Below, piece after piece: positions 17,040 to 26,275 of a stretch of 64,000 bases of DNA (the stretch's first letter is position 1; the number at the start of each line of letters is the position of its first letter). The position numbers were made by a program, and so were the translations under genes. Source of the stretch: Agathobaculum hominis (GTDB lineage: Bacteria; Bacillota; Clostridia; Oscillospirales; Butyricicoccaceae); the NCBI RefSeq assembly GCF_014288055.1, contig NZ_JACOPK010000011.1:1-64000 (forward strand), given 5' to 3'. The notes beneath the pieces were generated by a model, which worked only from the letters and a program-made list of their open reading frames with translations, was not told the origin of the DNA and ran no database searches.

Positions 17040-17067
17040 AGAGCGCGTTCCCCTCCTTTCGGTTGTC

Positions 17068-18387
17068 TCAGTAGCGTTCGAAGTAAAGCTGACGCTCGGC
17101 AGCGGTGCGGTCGTCGGCCAGCGCGATGCGATCATGCTCGGCCTGCTTGGCGGCGAAAAAGGCTGTGCGCATCTTTTCGGGCAGGTATTTTGCGATAAAG
17201 TCGCTGCTCTGCGCGGTGCGGATGGCCTCGCACAGCGACTCGGGCAGCGCATCATACCTGGCGCGGACCGCCTCGCTCGAGGTGAACAGGTTTTCCTCGC
17301 ACGCAGGCGCAAGCTCGAGCTTGTTCTCGATGCCGTCCAGACCTGCGTGGATGAGCAGGGCGAATACGATGTACGGATTGATGCAGCCGTCGAACGAGCG
17401 CAGCTTGAAGCGGTTGGGCTTGCCGCCGGTCGCGAGCGGGACGGTGATGAGCGGCGCGCGGTTCTGGTGCGACCAGGTGATATACTTGGGCGCTTCGAAC
17501 TCGCCGAGACGCTGGAAGGAATTGGTGAGCGGGTTGCCGAAGATGGTCATTTCGGCGGCGCGGCGCAGCACGCCTGCAACGAACTGACGGCCCTCCTCGG
17601 ACTCCTCGATGGACGGATGGAACAGGTTCTGACCGTCCTTGGTGATCGAGACCGCGAGATGCAGGCCGCTGCCCGGGGTGTTCTGGAGCGGCTTGGGCAG
17701 GAAGGACGCATACAGGCCGCTCGAGGAGGCCATGGACTTGACGACCCACTTGAAGGTCACGAAATTATCCGCTGCCTCGAGCGCCTCCGCGGCGCGGAAA
17801 TCGACCTCGTTCTGGCCGGGACCCTGCTCATGATGCGAGGACTCCGGCTGAATGTTCATCTCCTCGAGTGTCAGGCAGATCTGACGGCGCACGTTTTCCG
17901 CCTTGTCGAGCGGCGCGACGTCGAAATATTCGCCGTGGTCGTGGGGGATGGTGGTCGGGTGGCCGTTCTCGTCGAGCTCGAACAGATAGAACTCGCTCGC
18001 GGTGCACATAGTCAGCGAGTAGCCGGCCTTGCGCGCGCGGCGGCTCGCCTGCCGCAGCAGATAGCGGCCGTCGCCCTCGAACGGCGTGCCGTCCGGGTAG
18101 CGGATGTCGCAGTAAAAGCGAACGACGCGGCCCTGTGCCGGGCGCCACGGCAGCACGGAAAGCGTGGCCGGGTCGGGGAACAGCAGCAGGTCGGATGCGT
18201 CAACGTTGAGAAAGCCGCGCAGAGCGGACGCGTTGAAATGAATGCCGTATTCAAAGGCGCGCGTCAGCTCGGTCGGCTGAATGGCAATGTTCTTCTGGTT
18301 TCCGAAAATGTCGCAGAACGCCAGACGGATGAATTTTACGTCGTTTTCCTGAATAAACTGTACGACTTCGCTCATGGTGGTATCCAT
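17068..18387 (-). CDS. glnA: glutamine synthetase, type I
   Basis: 439 residues, matching the short GSI-alpha class. Visible motifs are SEFYLFELDENG, SHHEQGPGQNEVDF (metal-binding glutamates), SGLHLAVSI, NSFQRLGEFEAPKYITWSHQNR and the NRFKLRSFDGCINPY region. It makes glutamine from glutamate, ammonium and ATP. The ATG has a GGAGG site. An 87-bp gap separates it from the GXGXG subunit gene and contains a stem (AAAAGCTCC with GGAGCTTTTTC, about 18428-18455) that could be an internal attenuator. I see no ANTAR hexaloop in that gap. Confidence 0.94.
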   Translation of the reverse strand: MDTTMSEVVQFIQENDVKFIRLAFCDIFGNQKNIAIQPTELTRAFEYGIHFNASALRGFLNVDASDLLLFPDPATLSVLPWRPAQGRVVRFYCDIRYPDGTPFEGDGRYLLRQASRRARKAGYSLTMCTASEFYLFELDENGHPTTIPHDHGEYFDVAPLDKAENVRRQICLTLEEMNIQPESSHHEQGPGQNEVDFRAAEALEAADNFVTFKWVVKSMASSSGLYASFLPKPLQNTPGSGLHLAVSITKDGQNLFHPSIEESEEGRQFVAGVLRRAAEMTIFGNPLTNSFQRLGEFEAPKYITWSHQNRAPLITVPLATGGKPNRFKLRSFDGCINPYIVFALLIHAGLDGIENKLELAPACEENLFTSSEAVRARYDALPESLCEAIRTAQSSDFIAKYLPEKMRTAFFAAKQAEHDRIALADDRTAAERQLYFERY

Positions 18388-18474
18388 ACGGAGAGCCTCC
18401 TTTTCTTTTATCCGGACAGGCGAAAAAGCTCCGACTGCAAAGGGGAGCTTTTCCGTACCGGTCTGAGTATTGTC

Positions 18475-19209
18475 TTACGCCTCGAAGGTGTAAAGCTGCT
18501 TGTAGCCTGCCGCCGGGTTCGGTGTCAGGACGAAATACTTCTGCTCCAGCAGGTCGGCAGCGTTTGCACCGAAATGACGGGCGTATTCCTTGATATAAGG
18601 CGCGATGTGCGTCATGTCTGCCTCGGTCGCCTCGTTTACGAGAACCTGAGGGGGAAGGCCGGTCGGGGCTTTATCACATCTTAGCACAATTCTGCCGCCG
18701 TGCATACCCGTTCCGCAAAAATTGTTGACCGGATATGCGCCGTTCTGGCCGATGCCGAGAACGAGGATGAGGCCGCCGGCCTGGTACTCGCCGAGGAACG
18801 AGCCTGCCTTGCCGCCGATGACGACGACGGGGAAGTGCTCCTGATAGGCCTTCATGTGGATGCCGCCGCGGTAGCCGCAGTCGCCCTCGATGAAGATGCG
18901 GCCGCCGCGCATGCCGTAGCCGCAGGCGTCGCCGACGTTGCCGTGGATGATGATGTCGCCCTCGTTCATCGTGTCGCCGACCGCCTCCTGCGCGTTGCCG
19001 AACACCTCGAGCGTCGAGCCGTTGAGGTACTGGCCGAGGCCGTTGCCCGGGGTGCCGTGTACCGTGATATTTTTGCCCGAGGAGCCGCAGCCGATGTAGC
19101 GCTGGCCGATCACGTTCTCGATCGTGATGCTGTCGTCCTTTTCAGCTGCCTCGCGGACCTTTTCGTTTACCTGCTTGTAATAGGTAAGACCTGCCTGAAT
19201 TGTCGTCAT
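18475..19209 (-). CDS. glutamate synthase GXGXG (GltB C-terminal-like) subunit
   Basis: 244 residues dominated by right-handed beta-helix GXGXG repeats (for example IIIHGNVGDACGYGMRGGRIF and GTGMHGGRIVL), equal to the C-terminal domain of large glutamate synthase. It provides the structural scaffold joining the amidotransferase and FMN domains. Its ATG overlaps the stop of the FAD protein by one base (TGATG). Separately encoded domains of this type are known from archaea and clostridia. Confidence 0.88.
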   Translation of the reverse strand: MTTIQAGLTYYKQVNEKVREAAEKDDSITIENVIGQRYIGCGSSGKNITVHGTPGNGLGQYLNGSTLEVFGNAQEAVGDTMNEGDIIIHGNVGDACGYGMRGGRIFIEGDCGYRGGIHMKAYQEHFPVVVIGGKAGSFLGEYQAGGLILVLGIGQNGAYPVNNFCGTGMHGGRIVLRCDKAPTGLPPQVLVNEATEADMTHIAPYIKEYARHFGANAADLLEQKYFVLTPNPAAGYKQLYTFEA

Positions 19210-20447
19210 CAGTGTGCGCCTCCTAACTTCTTTGCGCGTTCTGCGTGCGAAAATGCCATGAGCTGCGGCTTGTCGCGGATGAGCTCAAAGTCGATGGTGT
19301 CGAGCGGGGTCTGCTCGCGGATGAGCGAGGTGTAAATGCCTGCGCGGTCGACGTCGCCGATCAGAATGAAGCCGACGAGCCGGTTGTCGCGCGTCACGAG
19401 CAGCTTGTAGTGCTCGTCGTCCTGCTCGAGATAGGCCTCGCCGTCATAGGAGCCGGCGGTGATCATATGCAGGCCCATGAAGCCCGAAGCGTTCATCGGG
19501 ATGGCCTTGGTGAACGAGCAGATATGGTCTGCCATGTTCTTGCCTGCGGTCTCGCCCTGCATATAGGCGTTCGGCAGGATGGCGAGGATGCGGTCCACGC
19601 CGGCCGCGATGTCGTGGGAGACCGTGCAGTCGCCTGCGGCATAGATGTTCGGCACGCAGGTGGCCGAGTGCTCGTCGATGAGGATGCCGCGGTTGACCTC
19701 GCAGCCTGCCTCGGCGGCAAGCTCAGTGTTCGGACGGACGCCGACCGCTACGACGAGAATATCGAAATCGATCGTGCCGCCGCTCTTGAGGTGCGCCTTG
19801 TTCGGCTCGAACTGCGCCACCGAGTCGCCGAGCAGGAATTTTACGCCCTTGCTCTCGATGTGCTTCTGGATGATGGCCGCCGGGACCTCGGTCAGAACGT
19901 TCGGCAGGATGCGCGGCGCGAGGTCGATGACGGTCAGCTCGGAAACACGCTGGTAGATGCCCTCGGCGCACTTCAGGCCGATGAGGCCCGCGCCGACGAT
20001 GAGCACGCGCTTGTCGTTCGTCTCGCCGAGCATTTCGTTCAGATGCTTCGCGTCGTCGAGCGTCATGAAGCTCGTTTTGTTCTCGACCGTGTCCAGACCC
20101 TCCATCGGGGGAACGAACGGGCGCGAGCCGGTGCAGATGCACAGTCTGTCATAGGGGACGGACTCGCCGCTCGCGAGCGAGACGGTCTGCTTTTTCGGGT
20201 CAATGTGCTGCACCGTCCTGCCGAGCATGGTGGTGACGTTGTTCTTTTCGTAGAAGTCGTCCGGGCGGTACTGGAGCATCTTTTCCTCGGTCGTCTTGCC
20301 GAGCAGCATATAGGAAATGAGCGGACGACCGTAAACGTGATACGGTTCGGTGGAGATGATCGTGATGGGGCCGACCTTGTCCGCGGAGCGGATGCCCTCG
20401 ATGGCGCCGACCGCTGCGGTGCCGTTGCCGATGATTACGTATTTCAT
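19209..20447 (-). CDS. FAD-dependent pyridine nucleotide-disulphide oxidoreductase (GOGAT reductase subunit)
   Basis: 412 residues. It begins MKYVIIGNGTAAVGAIEGI (FAD dinucleotide-binding GxGxxA). A second Rossmann motif, RVLIVGAGLIGLKCAEG (about residue 145), binds NAD(P)H, and VPNIYAAGDCT is the C-terminal FAD motif. No redox-active CxxC is seen, as in NADH-dependent ferredoxin- or rubredoxin-reductase-like proteins. From its position it probably delivers electrons from NAD(P)H through the neighbouring Fe-S protein to the glutamate synthase. Start 20447 follows AGGTG and lies 5 bp after the ferredoxin stop. Confidence 0.86.
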   Translation of the reverse strand: MKYVIIGNGTAAVGAIEGIRSADKVGPITIISTEPYHVYGRPLISYMLLGKTTEEKMLQYRPDDFYEKNNVTTMLGRTVQHIDPKKQTVSLASGESVPYDRLCICTGSRPFVPPMEGLDTVENKTSFMTLDDAKHLNEMLGETNDKRVLIVGAGLIGLKCAEGIYQRVSELTVIDLAPRILPNVLTEVPAAIIQKHIESKGVKFLLGDSVAQFEPNKAHLKSGGTIDFDILVVAVGVRPNTELAAEAGCEVNRGILIDEHSATCVPNIYAAGDCTVSHDIAAGVDRILAILPNAYMQGETAGKNMADHICSFTKAIPMNASGFMGLHMITAGSYDGEAYLEQDDEHYKLLVTRDNRLVGFILIGDVDRAGIYTSLIREQTPLDTIDFELIRDKPQLMAFSHAERAKKLGGAH

Positions 20448-20452
20448 TCTGC

Positions 20453-20881
20453 TCACCTCTCCTCGTAAACGATCGCCTTGTTCGGACAGCCCTGTACGCA
20501 CATCGGCTGGCCGAACGCATTCTTCGCGCACAGCTCGCATTTCTGGATCGCGCCCTCGCTGGACGTGGAAAGCGCGCCGTAGGGGCAGGACAGAATGCAG
20601 GTGTAGCAGCCGACGCACTTGCCGGAGTCGATCTGCACCGCGCCGTCCACGATGGTCAGCGCGCCGGAGATACAGCCCTTGACGCACAGCGGATCGGTGC
20701 AGTGGCGGCAGGATACCGCGAAGGAGATGTTGTTGCGCTCCTCGATGCGGATGCGGGGCGCGATCTTGTGATCCTTGAGCGCCTTGACCATGGAGGACTT
20801 GCCCGAGTTTGCGAACGCACAGTAGTATTCGCAGAGATGGCAGCCAAGACACCATTTTTCGTTGACATATACTCGTTTCAT
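20453..20881 (-). CDS. 4Fe-4S ferredoxin-type electron transfer subunit
   Basis: 142 residues with four Cys clusters of the DmsB/HycB type: CLGCHLCEYYC near residue 11, CRHCTDPLCVKGC near 58, CVGCYTCILSC near 88 and CELCAKNAFGQPMCVQGC near 113. It is predicted to carry four [4Fe-4S] clusters. It lies between the FMN subunit and the FAD reductase, so it is the likely electron wire of the glutamate synthase complex. Confidence 0.88.
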   Translation of the reverse strand: MKRVYVNEKWCLGCHLCEYYCAFANSGKSSMVKALKDHKIAPRIRIEERNNISFAVSCRHCTDPLCVKGCISGALTIVDGAVQIDSGKCVGCYTCILSCPYGALSTSSEGAIQKCELCAKNAFGQPMCVQGCPNKAIVYEER

Positions 20882-20962
20882 CTATGTAAGACCCTTTCTT
20901 GTCCCGGTCAGGAGTTAGAAGTTAGGAATTCTGGCACGCGCAAAGCGCGTATTCATTCAAAG

Positions 20963-22468
20963 TCATTCACCGGCGTGCTTGATGCCGAGAATGTTCAGCT
21001 CGCGGTCGTTCAGACCGATGCCGCGAAGCATCAGACGGTTGCCGCGCAGGGCCTCGATGGAGTTGATGCCCATGCCGCCCATCATTTCCTTCAGCTCGTG
21101 ATCCCACGCGGTGACGAGGTTGATCAGGCGCTGAGAGCCGATATCCGGGTTGAGGCGCTTGACCAGATCGGGACGCTGGGTCGCGATGCCCCAGTTGCAC
21201 TTGCCGGTCTGGCAGGTGCGGCACAGGTGGCAGCCCATGGCGAGCAGGGCGCTGGTTGCGATGTAGCAGGCGTCTGCGCCGAGCGCGATGGCCTTCAGCA
21301 GATCTGCGGAGTTGCGGATGGAACCGCCGACAACGACCGAGACCTGATCGCGGATGCCCTCGTCGCGCAGACGCTGGTCGACAGCGGCGAGCGCAAGCTC
21401 GATCGGGATGCCGACGTTGTCGCGGATACGGGTCGGAGCCGCGCCGGTACCGCCGCGGTAGCCGTCGATGCAGATGACGTCCGCGCCCGAGCGGGCAACA
21501 CCCGAAGCGATCGCCGCTACATTATGTACGGCTGCGATCTTGACCATGACCGGCTTTTTGTATTCGGTCGCTTCCTTGAGCGAGAATACGAGCTGGCGCA
21601 GGTCCTCGATGGAGTAGATATCGTGGTGGGGAGCCGGGGAGATGGCGTCCGTGCCCTCCGGGATCATACGGGTCTTGGAGATGTCCGGGCCGACCTTGAG
21701 GCCGGGCAGATGGCCGCCGATGCCGGGCTTTGCGCCCTGGCCCATCTTGATCTCGATGGCGGCGCCGGCTTCGAGATAATCCTTGTGCACGCCGAAGCGG
21801 CCGGATGCGACCTGAACGATGGTGTGGGGGCCGTACTGATAGAAGTCCTTGTGCAGGCCGCCCTCGCCGGTATTATAATAGGTACCGAGCGCGCAGGCTG
21901 CACGGGCGAGGGAAGCGTGGGCGTTGTAGGAGATCGAACCGTAGCTCATCGCGGAGAACATGATCGGCACGTTCAGCTCGAGCTGCGGCGTCATGTTCGG
22001 GACGAGCCTGCCGTCCTTGTCGCGCTCGATCTTGCCCGGCTTCTTGCCGAGGAAGGTCTTGGTCTCCATCGGCTCGCGCAGCGGATCGATGGACGGGTTG
22101 GTGACCTGCGAAGCGTTGATGAGGATCTTGTCCCAGTAGATCGGGTACGGCTTCGGGTTGCCCATCGAGGAGAGCAGCACGCCGCCCGAGCCTGCCTGAC
22201 GGTAGACCTCGGAGATGGCCTTGCCGGTCCAGTTTGCGTTCTCCTTAAAGGTATGGTCGGTCTTTACGATCTTGAGCGCGCGGGTCGGGCAGAGCGATAC
22301 GCAGCGGTGGCAGGCGACGCACTTGGACTCATCGACCTGCATCTTCTGAAATTCCGGGTCGTAAAAATGTACTTCGTTCGCGCATTGACGCTCGCAGGCG
22401 CGGCAGCAGATACAGCGGTCGTAATTGCGGACGACCTCATACTGCGGATATAAGAAATCAATAGCCAT
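20963..22468 (-). CDS. FMN-binding glutamate synthase catalytic subunit with N-terminal ferredoxin domain
   Basis: 501 residues. The first 65 carry two [4Fe-4S] motifs (CICCRACERQC and CVACHRCVSLC). The rest is the FMN/TIM-barrel synthase domain with PAPHHDIYSIEDL, IDGYRGGTGAAPTRIRD, the flavin phosphate-binding VVVGGSIRNSADLLKAI, and the 3Fe-4S Cys set CHLCRTCQTGKCNWG. It converts 2-oxoglutarate and ammonia, channelled from the amidotransferase, to glutamate. Its ATG overlaps the amidotransferase stop (TAATG). A small stem, ACGCGC AAA GCGCGT (20936-20950), lies in the gap to the ferredoxin gene. Confidence 0.92.
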   Translation of the reverse strand: MAIDFLYPQYEVVRNYDRCICCRACERQCANEVHFYDPEFQKMQVDESKCVACHRCVSLCPTRALKIVKTDHTFKENANWTGKAISEVYRQAGSGGVLLSSMGNPKPYPIYWDKILINASQVTNPSIDPLREPMETKTFLGKKPGKIERDKDGRLVPNMTPQLELNVPIMFSAMSYGSISYNAHASLARAACALGTYYNTGEGGLHKDFYQYGPHTIVQVASGRFGVHKDYLEAGAAIEIKMGQGAKPGIGGHLPGLKVGPDISKTRMIPEGTDAISPAPHHDIYSIEDLRQLVFSLKEATEYKKPVMVKIAAVHNVAAIASGVARSGADVICIDGYRGGTGAAPTRIRDNVGIPIELALAAVDQRLRDEGIRDQVSVVVGGSIRNSADLLKAIALGADACYIATSALLAMGCHLCRTCQTGKCNWGIATQRPDLVKRLNPDIGSQRLINLVTAWDHELKEMMGGMGINSIEALRGNRLMLRGIGLNDRELNILGIKHAGE

Positions 22469-23565
22469 TACTTGTTCCCTCCGTCGTTCAGGTTGACAAT
22501 GACAGCCTCGCCGCCGCGGGGCGCCCAGATCTTATCCAGCTCGGGGGCAATGACGCGGATCGCGCATTCCTCGGAAGCGATGTATACGGTCTCGTCCTTC
22601 TCGCCGACGACCATGCTGCGGAGCTTGAGCCGGTCGTTCAGCGCCATCAGGCCGCCGGTGTAGCCGACGAGGATGGAGAACGGGCCGGTGACCATGAGAG
22701 ACGCGAAGGCGTTGCGCAGATAGGTCAGACGCTCGCGCTCACGCGGCTCCTGCTTTTCGATGGTGGACCAGAAGGGAGCTGCGATGACGTTGGAGATCTC
22801 GGGATAGGTAAGACCGAGCTTGCGGCCGAGATAATCGATGATATAGGTGATGACCTCGGTGTCGGTCAGAAGGTCGCAGGAATAGCCGAACATCTCGATG
22901 AAGCGGCGGTTTGCGTCGTAGGACGAGATCTCGCCGTTGTGGACGACCGTGGTATCGAGCAGCGCGAACGGATGCGCGCCGCCCCACCAGCCCGGGGTGT
23001 TGGTCGGGTAGCGGCCGTGGCAGGTCCACGAGTACGCCTCATAGTTTTCGAGCATATAGTATTCGCCGACGTCCTCGGGGAAGCCGTTGGCCTTGAATAC
23101 GCCCATGTTCTTGCCGGAGGAGAAGATGTACGCGCCGTCGAGCGTGTGGTTGATGCGGATGACGAAGCGTGCGACGAACTCGCGCTCGTCGAGCTGGCTC
23201 GCGGCGAGCTTGGTCGGCAGGGGAGCGACGAAATAGCGCCAGATCATCGGCTCGTCCGTGATGCGCGGATGCTGACGGGTCGGGATCTTGGACAGGTTTA
23301 CGATGTCGAAATGCTTCTCGATCTCGCGCTCGCACTCGTCCTTTGCCGCCTGCGTGTCGAAAAATACATGAAACGCATAGTAGTCGGCGTATTCCGGATA
23401 GATACCGTAGCCTGCGAAGCCGCCGCCCAGGCCGTTGGAACGATCGTGCATGGTGCGGATGGAGTCGATGATTCGGGTGCCGTTCTCGCGTGCGCCGTCC
23501 TTATGGAAGATGCCGGAGATCGCGCAGCCGGCGGGGATGCGGACTTGCCCTTCTTTTTGTAACAT
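22468..23565 (-). CDS. class II glutamine amidotransferase subunit of glutamate synthase
   Basis: 365 residues of the Ntn-hydrolase GATase fold. Cys14 in AGCAISGIF is the likely nucleophile after removal of a short propeptide. CHGRYPTNTPGWWGGAHPFALLDTTVVHNGEISSY contains the family's glutamine-binding segments, quoted here only in outline (about residues 195-230). It hydrolyses glutamine to release ammonia for the FMN subunit. It is the first gene of the seven-gene nitrogen operon, with a GGAGGA site and a 216-nt leader holding a strong terminator (see 23705-23781). Confidence 0.9.
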   Translation of the reverse strand: MLQKEGQVRIPAGCAISGIFHKDGARENGTRIIDSIRTMHDRSNGLGGGFAGYGIYPEYADYYAFHVFFDTQAAKDECEREIEKHFDIVNLSKIPTRQHPRITDEPMIWRYFVAPLPTKLAASQLDEREFVARFVIRINHTLDGAYIFSSGKNMGVFKANGFPEDVGEYYMLENYEAYSWTCHGRYPTNTPGWWGGAHPFALLDTTVVHNGEISSYDANRRFIEMFGYSCDLLTDTEVITYIIDYLGRKLGLTYPEISNVIAAPFWSTIEKQEPRERERLTYLRNAFASLMVTGPFSILVGYTGGLMALNDRLKLRSMVVGEKDETVYIASEECAIRVIAPELDKIWAPRGGEAVIVNLNDGGNK

Positions 23566-23704
23566 GGTGCTTCCTCCTTGTTTATGCGTATGTCTGCCCT
23601 TTTCCGGGAACGATCGGGCGCGTTTCGCCCGGTGGGGATCGTTTCGGAAAGGGGACTGCCGTCAGTCAAGTTTATTTATGCTTGTATTTGCCGGCGAAAA
23701 CTTA

Positions 23705-23781
23705 ACAAAATAAAAAGGTGCTCGCCATAGCTGAGGATCCGGATACCGAAATCCTCAGCTATGGCGAACACCTTTGTTCGC
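23705..23781 (-). promoter_or_regulatory. ANTAR-type antitermination leader of the glutamate synthase operon
   Basis: Read on the minus strand, the transcript starts with GCGAAC-AAAGGT-GTTCGC (23781 to 23764), a 6-bp stem with a hexaloop having A at position 1 and G at position 4, the known ANTAR recognition pattern. Loop and 3' arm are reused as the 5' arm of a 25-bp intrinsic terminator (23775-23751 with 23738-23714), followed by TTTTTATTTT. The two structures are therefore mutually exclusive. A second ANTAR hairpin (P1) is not evident. Confidence 0.78.
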
Positions 23782-23788
23782 TTTATAT

Positions 23789-23816
23789 TTTATAGCAGCG
23801 TGCCCGGCTTCGTCAA
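23789..23816 (-). promoter_or_regulatory. promoter of the glutamate synthase/glnA operon
   Basis: On the minus strand TTGACG (23816-23811) and TATAAA (23794-23789) are 16 bp apart. The expected start falls at about 23782, exactly where the hexaloop hairpin begins. Confidence 0.7.
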
Positions 23817-23936
23817 GCGGAAAGCGTATAAAAAACACATTTTTCACAACTTGCATAAAAACACGGCGGTGTCATAGGATAATTTAAGTATGTCGCACTA
23901 AATCTTCAAAAAAAGAAAAAAGCATCCCCATTTCTC

Positions 23937-23965
23937 TTGACAAAGCAAGGCGGGACGGCTATAAT
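23937..23965 (+). promoter_or_regulatory. consensus promoter of glutamine synthetase III
   Basis: TTGACA (23937-23942), 17 bp, TATAAT (23960-23965). The expected start at about 23972 places the hexaloop hairpin within a few nucleotides of the RNA 5' end. Confidence 0.88.
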
Positions 23966-23976
23966 GCAAAGTGTAA

Positions 23977-24024
23977 ACAGCAAAGGCGCTGTGGGCACGA
24001 AGTCCGCAGCGCCTGTTTTGTTTT
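23977..24024 (+). promoter_or_regulatory. ANTAR-type antitermination leader of glutamine synthetase III
   Basis: ACAGC-AAAGGC-GCTGT (23977-23992) is a 5-bp stem with an A1/G4 hexaloop. The loop and 3' arm are shared with a terminator stem (AGGCGCTG 23984-23991 with CAGCGCCT 24007-24014), followed by GTTTTGTTTT. It has the same architecture as the divergent glutamate synthase leader and the amt leader. Confidence 0.75.
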
Positions 24025-24074
24025 ATTCAGTTTGTTTGCTATTAAAATTAACATATGTAAGGAGCGAACCATTC

Positions 24075-26159
<2,085 letters not shown>

Positions 26160-26194
26160 GAGCAGCAGTTACATTCGTTAGAAAATATTTTTCT

Positions 26195-26260
26195 ATACAC
26201 AATGGCGTGTATTTCCCCTTGTTCCTTCGGGAGCGGGGGAGATACACGCCATAATTTTTT
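26195..26260 (+). promoter_or_regulatory. ANTAR-type antitermination leader of the Amt-PII gene
   Basis: ATACAC-AATGGC-GTGTAT (26195-26212) is a 6-bp stem with a hexaloop having A1 and G4. The loop and 3' arm form the 5' side of a terminator (about 26202-26218 with 26236-26252), followed by AATTTTTT. Expression of amt therefore probably needs antitermination, whether transcription starts locally or reads through from glnN. Confidence 0.75.
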
Positions 26261-26275
26261 AGGGGGTTTTACTCA

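Noticed and set aside
18428..18455. A fourth ANTAR leader in front of glnA
   Set aside because: A terminator-like stem is present, but no short stem with an A1/G4 hexaloop precedes or overlaps it.
20910..20935. Tandem AGTTAG-like repeat (GGAGTTAGAAGTTAGGAATT) between the FMN and ferredoxin genes
   Set aside because: It is only two to three degenerate units. Such runs are common in this kind of genome and give no functional clue.
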